Of a stretch of 9,011 nt of DNA, positions 6,261 through 9,011 are shown piece after piece. The stretch is from an uncultured Eubacteriales bacterium (GTDB lineage Bacteria; Bacillota_A; Clostridia; Oscillospirales; Oscillospiraceae), in assembly GCA_949739085.1 (NCBI GenBank), contig CATIYU010000089.1, forward strand, positions 1-9,011. Reading direction: 5' to 3'. Position 1 is the first letter of the stretch; each line of letters starts with the position of its first letter. The position numbers were made by a program, and so were the translations under genes. The notes beneath the pieces are model-generated. The model saw only the letters and a program-made list of their open reading frames with translations, was not told the DNA's origin and searched no databases.

Positions 6261-7448
6261 TCACATCATCTCCATTCCGCCCTGACTGGGCGCCTGATCT
6301 TCTTCCAGAACCTGCTGGCTCTGATCCCGTTCCACCAGACCATAGCTGGTGATGACAGCCTGGTCCCGCATCAGCAGGGCGCGGCCATAGCCTTCCAGGT
6401 CGATGTGGGGCCGAAGCGCCTCTGCGTCCTTGCTGCTGATGACCAGACGCAGCTCACCAAGCGCCACATCCCCCAGGCTGCTGATCTGCGGCTCGAAGAA
6501 GTATTCGTCTACCGTGTGGGACAGTGCGATCATCCGAGACAGCTCCTGGCCGTCATTTATCGCCAGAATGGCCTTGTACTTTGGCAGTTCACCCAGCGTA
6601 TCCAGTTCTGACAGGCGTTGGGACAACTCCAGAATTTGCGGCATTTCACCGTTAAAATATACCTCATGGTTCAAGCTGGGGATAGCGCAATCCAGGATAG
6701 AGACAGCGACGTCATTCCAGTCCTGCTTCCCCATCTTTTCCAGAGCTTCCCGCATCTGTTCCTCCGGGGCGGGGAGCCGGAGCTGGATCACATCCAGATT
6801 TTGACCGCCCCCGGCGAGGGGCATAGCCGTCATATTGACCAGGATGGTGTAGGGCGGCTTCCGGGGCTGGAAGTCCATGGTTTTGCTGACACAATGGATC
6901 TCTGTGTGCTGTTCCACATAGCCGAACCCTGTGTATACGCCATTCTCCGCCTCCCGGTGCTCCCTGCCGATTTTCCCATAATCCAGCAGCGCCAGCGCGG
7001 CTCCTGTCAGATCGTTGGTTTCTTCAATAAAACCGTTTTCCACCAGGAATTTTCCCAGCTGGAAGTCGGTCATGACATCCTCCGCCATGACGCAGCAGTC
7101 CGTGCTGTAGGCATGGTCAATGAGCACGGGAAGTTCAATTGTAACGGCCTTTTGTCCAATGACTTTCCCTACCAGCCCTTCGAACGCTGCCATCTCCTGC
7201 ACAGAGGTAAATTCGGACAGCTTTCTTGCCAGAGCGTTGAGCTGGTAGATGTCCGGCTGCTCGTGGACGCACCTCTCCAGGTAATCATATTCCTCACGGA
7301 ATTTCAGAACCTCCAAATAGGGCAGCTGGTCCGGCTCCAGCCGCAGGCGCTCCATCATGTCCAGCATCTCGTAGTCGCTGGCAGGGAGATCCAATTCCAC
7401 GTAATTGTATCGCCCGTGGGAGGCGTAGACGTGGAAAATCTCAGCCAA
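6261..7448 (-). CDS. Tandem ArdA-like antirestriction protein (two units in one chain)
   Basis: The start is a TTG at 7448: AAGGAGG lies 8 nt before it, inside the end of the DUF4314 gene, and the genes overlap by 8 nt. The 395-residue acidic product is likely a DNA mimic that blocks type I restriction enzymes. It has two collinear units. Unit 1 shows LDLPAS (19-24), [12 protein letters not shown] (69-80), [11 protein letters not shown] (154-164) and GYVEQ (176-180). Unit 2 shows LRLPAP (223-228), [12 protein letters not shown] (271-282), [11 protein letters not shown] (349-359) and GLVER (370-374). The spacings between these motifs are similar in both units. The pattern (LP near the start, a leucine helix, D-x(1-2)-YG late) matches Tn916 ArdA as I remember it. 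Normal ArdA is one unit of about 165 residues that dimerises. The tail ends [10 protein letters not shown]. The ArdA call is by motif pattern and has not been aligned. Confidence 0.65.
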   Translation of the reverse strand: MAEIFHVYASHGRYNYVELDLPASDYEMLDMMERLRLEPDQLPYLEVLKFREEYDYLERCVHEQPDIYQLNALARKLSEFTSVQEMAAFEGLVGKVIGQKAVTIELPVLIDHAYSTDCCVMAEDVMTDFQLGKFLVENGFIEETNDLTGAALALLDYGKIGREHREAENGVYTGFGYVEQHTEIHCVSKTMDFQPRKPPYTILVNMTAMPLAGGGQNLDVIQLRLPAPEEQMREALEKMGKQDWNDVAVSILDCAIPSLNHEVYFNGEMPQILELSQRLSELDTLGELPKYKAILAINDGQELSRMIALSHTVDEYFFEPQISSLGDVALGELRLVISSKDAEALRPHIDLEGYGRALLMRDQAVITSYGLVERDQSQQVLEEDQAPSQGGMEMM

Positions 7449-8421
7449 GGGTCATCCCTCCTTCCTGCTGCCGCATATATACTTTAGGGTCCGCGCCGGG
7501 CTTGTCCCAGCCGAACATGCTGCCGAAGGACATGGCCTCCTCCTGTGCCTTGGAAACACCGCGTTTCTGGTTGAGATGGTCCGCCAGACGGCGGTTCTGC
7601 TCTGGCTTATCCAGGTTCCAATCCGTCTGAAAGTATCCGCTCTCGCCTCGCTTGAGGAGGACGAGGGTTCCATCACTGGGCAGGGTGGAGTAGCACATCT
7701 CCGGCAGCTTCTCAGAAAAATGCGGATCAAAGCGGTCCTGCTCCGTCATGATGCTCCAGTCCTTGTCCTGCCACAGATGGACATACAGTTCGCAGCCATC
7801 ACCGGCGTCGATATCGCGCTGCTCAAACCCCTCTCCCCAGCCGTCTGACATCTGTCCGCCCAGATAGTCCGCCAGAGTGTCCAATTCCATAGGCGTCAGC
7901 GTTCCCTGCACCTGACACTCCGCCACCGCCCAGAGGCGGCCATTCCTTGCCTCTGCGGTGAACAGAACAGAACGAACTTTCTGATCCACAGCGTCATCCT
8001 TGCCATACCAGTGCATGACGCCGCGCTCCGCCTCCTCCGGCGCCCGCTCCCGGATCAGCGCCGCCATAATGCTGTCCTCGTATCCGAGCAGGGAGCGGCC
8101 ATCCAGGGTAAAGGGTTCTTCCTCCATGCCGCCATACTCGTCCGGCTCGAAGAGGTCGGCGGTCATTGGCGCATACAGCTTGAGTGTCTGGAGGGGAGGC
8201 GGCAGGACGGAGAAGCTGTCCTCACCCAGCACCACGCCGAGACTGCGGCCATTGTCGAACTGGACGTGGAAGATTGCCTGATCGTCAATGTGCAGCAGCG
8301 TTCCCATACTTCCCGGTTCCACGGGGCGGGGGACGCTCCCCATCTCCCGGAGCCTGATCCGGCTGCCCTCTGGGTACTGCTCCCGGAGAAAGTCCAGCCA
8401 GCCCTTTGGTATCTGATTCAT
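7441..8421 (-). CDS. DUF4314 domain protein with long C-terminal region
   Basis: The start at 8421 has GGGAGGG about 7 nt upstream, placed in the last codons of the preceding ArdA-like gene; the ATG follows its TAG directly. The product has 326 residues. Residues about 8-75 match DUF4314: [50 protein letters not shown]. This reads as a small SH3-like beta barrel of unknown role found in clostridial mobile elements. A second region (about 150-250) contains [19 protein letters not shown] and [13 protein letters not shown], then [19 protein letters not shown] know similar segments from other element proteins but no named domain. The last part is charged. The gene is sandwiched between two ArdA-like genes and coupled to both, so a role in anti-restriction or in the early phase of transfer is a reasonable inference. 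Confidence 0.65.
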   Translation of the reverse strand: MNQIPKGWLDFLREQYPEGSRIRLREMGSVPRPVEPGSMGTLLHIDDQAIFHVQFDNGRSLGVVLGEDSFSVLPPPLQTLKLYAPMTADLFEPDEYGGMEEEPFTLDGRSLLGYEDSIMAALIRERAPEEAERGVMHWYGKDDAVDQKVRSVLFTAEARNGRLWAVAECQVQGTLTPMELDTLADYLGGQMSDGWGEGFEQRDIDAGDGCELYVHLWQDKDWSIMTEQDRFDPHFSEKLPEMCYSTLPSDGTLVLLKRGESGYFQTDWNLDKPEQNRRLADHLNQKRGVSKAQEEAMSFGSMFGWDKPGADPKVYMRQQEGGMTLG

Positions 8422-9011
8422 CTATATCCCTCCCATTTCCATGCCCTGTGAGGCAGCCTGTTTCGGCACACTGTATTCATAGGAAAACTCCGCACCGTTG
8501 CGCCGTACATAACCGGTTTCGCCGTTGACCGCCATATAGCCGGATGCCTCCAGCAGGTCTTCCGCATAGCGTTTCAGGTCAATGGCGCCAGATTGAATCA
8601 GGTTCGCTTTTACACCATGGCCAAGCAGTGCGCTGATTGCGTGGCTTTCCAGGCGTTCGCTGGATATCCAGTCGTAGCAGTGAAGGTTTTGTGCGATGTC
8701 CAGGGCGAACCGCAGTGTGCGGCAGTTCTCAAGCTCCAGCGCGGCGGCAAACCGGTCCATATAGTCAGGCTCCCCCTGCCCCTGTTCATCCAGAATAAAT
8801 CCCAGATTATTCCCGTCAAAGACAAGCTCTGTGACGCTGCCATATTGCGCCATGAGATCGCCGGCTTCAGGGAGGATGCACCTGGCCTCCAGCAGTGTGC
8901 AGGCTTCCAGGGATTCGGCATCCAGCTCATGCAGGGCCAGCTGGATCTCGTCTGAATCCAGGAAGGCGCTTCCATCGCGGCCCGGCAGGCGCAGCCACAC
9001 CCCATCCGGCA
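8422..9011 (-). CDS. ArdA-like antirestriction protein, 5' end outside window
   Basis: The frame stays open to the right edge: codons for PDG precede the GTG at 9000. GVWLRLPG there resembles the G-x-W-x-x-x-P stretch near the start of ArdA, so the true start lies beyond 9011. About 195 residues are visible, and only the first 20 to 40 seem missing. YGSVTEL lies where ArdA has its Tyr-x-Ser-x-x-Glu-Leu segment. Near the end IDLKRYAEDLL then GYVRR matches [11 protein letters not shown] then GLVER in the tandem protein downstream, which supports one family. The chain is acidic, as expected of a DNA mimic. ArdA proteins bind type I restriction-modification enzymes in place of DNA and shield incoming plasmids or transposons. 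It is the first visible gene of the operon. The tail QAASQGMEMGGI also resembles that of the tandem protein. Confidence 0.6.
   Translation of the reverse strand, partial: PDGVWLRLPGRDGSAFLDSDEIQLALHELDAESLEACTLLEARCILPEAGDLMAQYGSVTELVFDGNNLGFILDEQGQGEPDYMDRFAAALELENCRTLRFALDIAQNLHCYDWISSERLESHAISALLGHGVKANLIQSGAIDLKRYAEDLLEASGYMAVNGETGYVRRNGAEFSYEYSVPKQAASQGMEMGGI

Noticed and set aside
6618..7487. Plus-strand reading frame of 289 codons
   Set aside because: It is antisense to the tandem ArdA-like gene; no family motifs are visible.
1..9011. CRISPR array, tRNA or rRNA genes, insertion sequence, attachment site
   Set aside because: I saw no regularly spaced repeats, no tRNA-like cloverleaf, no transposase and no matching end repeats; nearly all of the window is coding.

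Overview
The window is a densely packed stretch of genes that all read on the minus strand. The likely host is a gut Firmicute of the Clostridia (Oscillospiraceae-like). This rests on the GC-leaning composition, strong AGGAGG-type ribosome binding sites, and protein families (DUF3848, DUF3849, DUF4314, ArdA-like, SpoVG-like, an AbrB-like small protein, a D12 adenine methylase, a class-D-like sortase) that I associate with integrative and conjugative elements of the Tn1549/CTn type in these bacteria. No integrase, relaxase or type IV secretion gene lies in the window, so the assignment to a conjugative element is inferred from gene content.

In transcription order (right to left) there are three blocks. 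Block 1 (9011-6261) is an anti-restriction block: an ArdA-like protein cut by the window edge, a DUF4314 protein, and a 395-residue protein that reads as two ArdA-like units in tandem. Their junctions touch or overlap, so they are probably translationally coupled. The block ends in a 170-nt gap holding an intrinsic terminator (6131-6171). Block 2 (6090-2845) holds a winged-helix/HTH protein overlapping a Dam-type adenine methylase by 23 nt, an AbrB-like protein with a cysteine cluster, a DUF3849 protein, a DUF3848 protein and a SpoVG homologue. Block 3 (2834 to the left edge) is a cell-surface block: an exported protein with a C-terminal membrane anchor, a sortase with intact His/Cys/Arg joined to it by a TAATG overlap, and an exported copper-amine-oxidase-like stalk/NlpC-P60-like protein. 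The left edge holds a ribosome binding site that leads into no clear long gene.

A coherent reading is that blocks 1 and 2 help an incoming element survive host restriction (ArdA-like DNA mimics plus self-methylation) and tune gene expression (AbrB-like, SpoVG-like). Block 3 would modify the donor or recipient cell wall for mating. The most unusual points are the apparent single-chain tandem ArdA and a short Met-rich C-terminal tail (M-x(1-2)-M preceded by Pro/Gln/Gly/Ser/Asn) shared by five proteins of otherwise different families.
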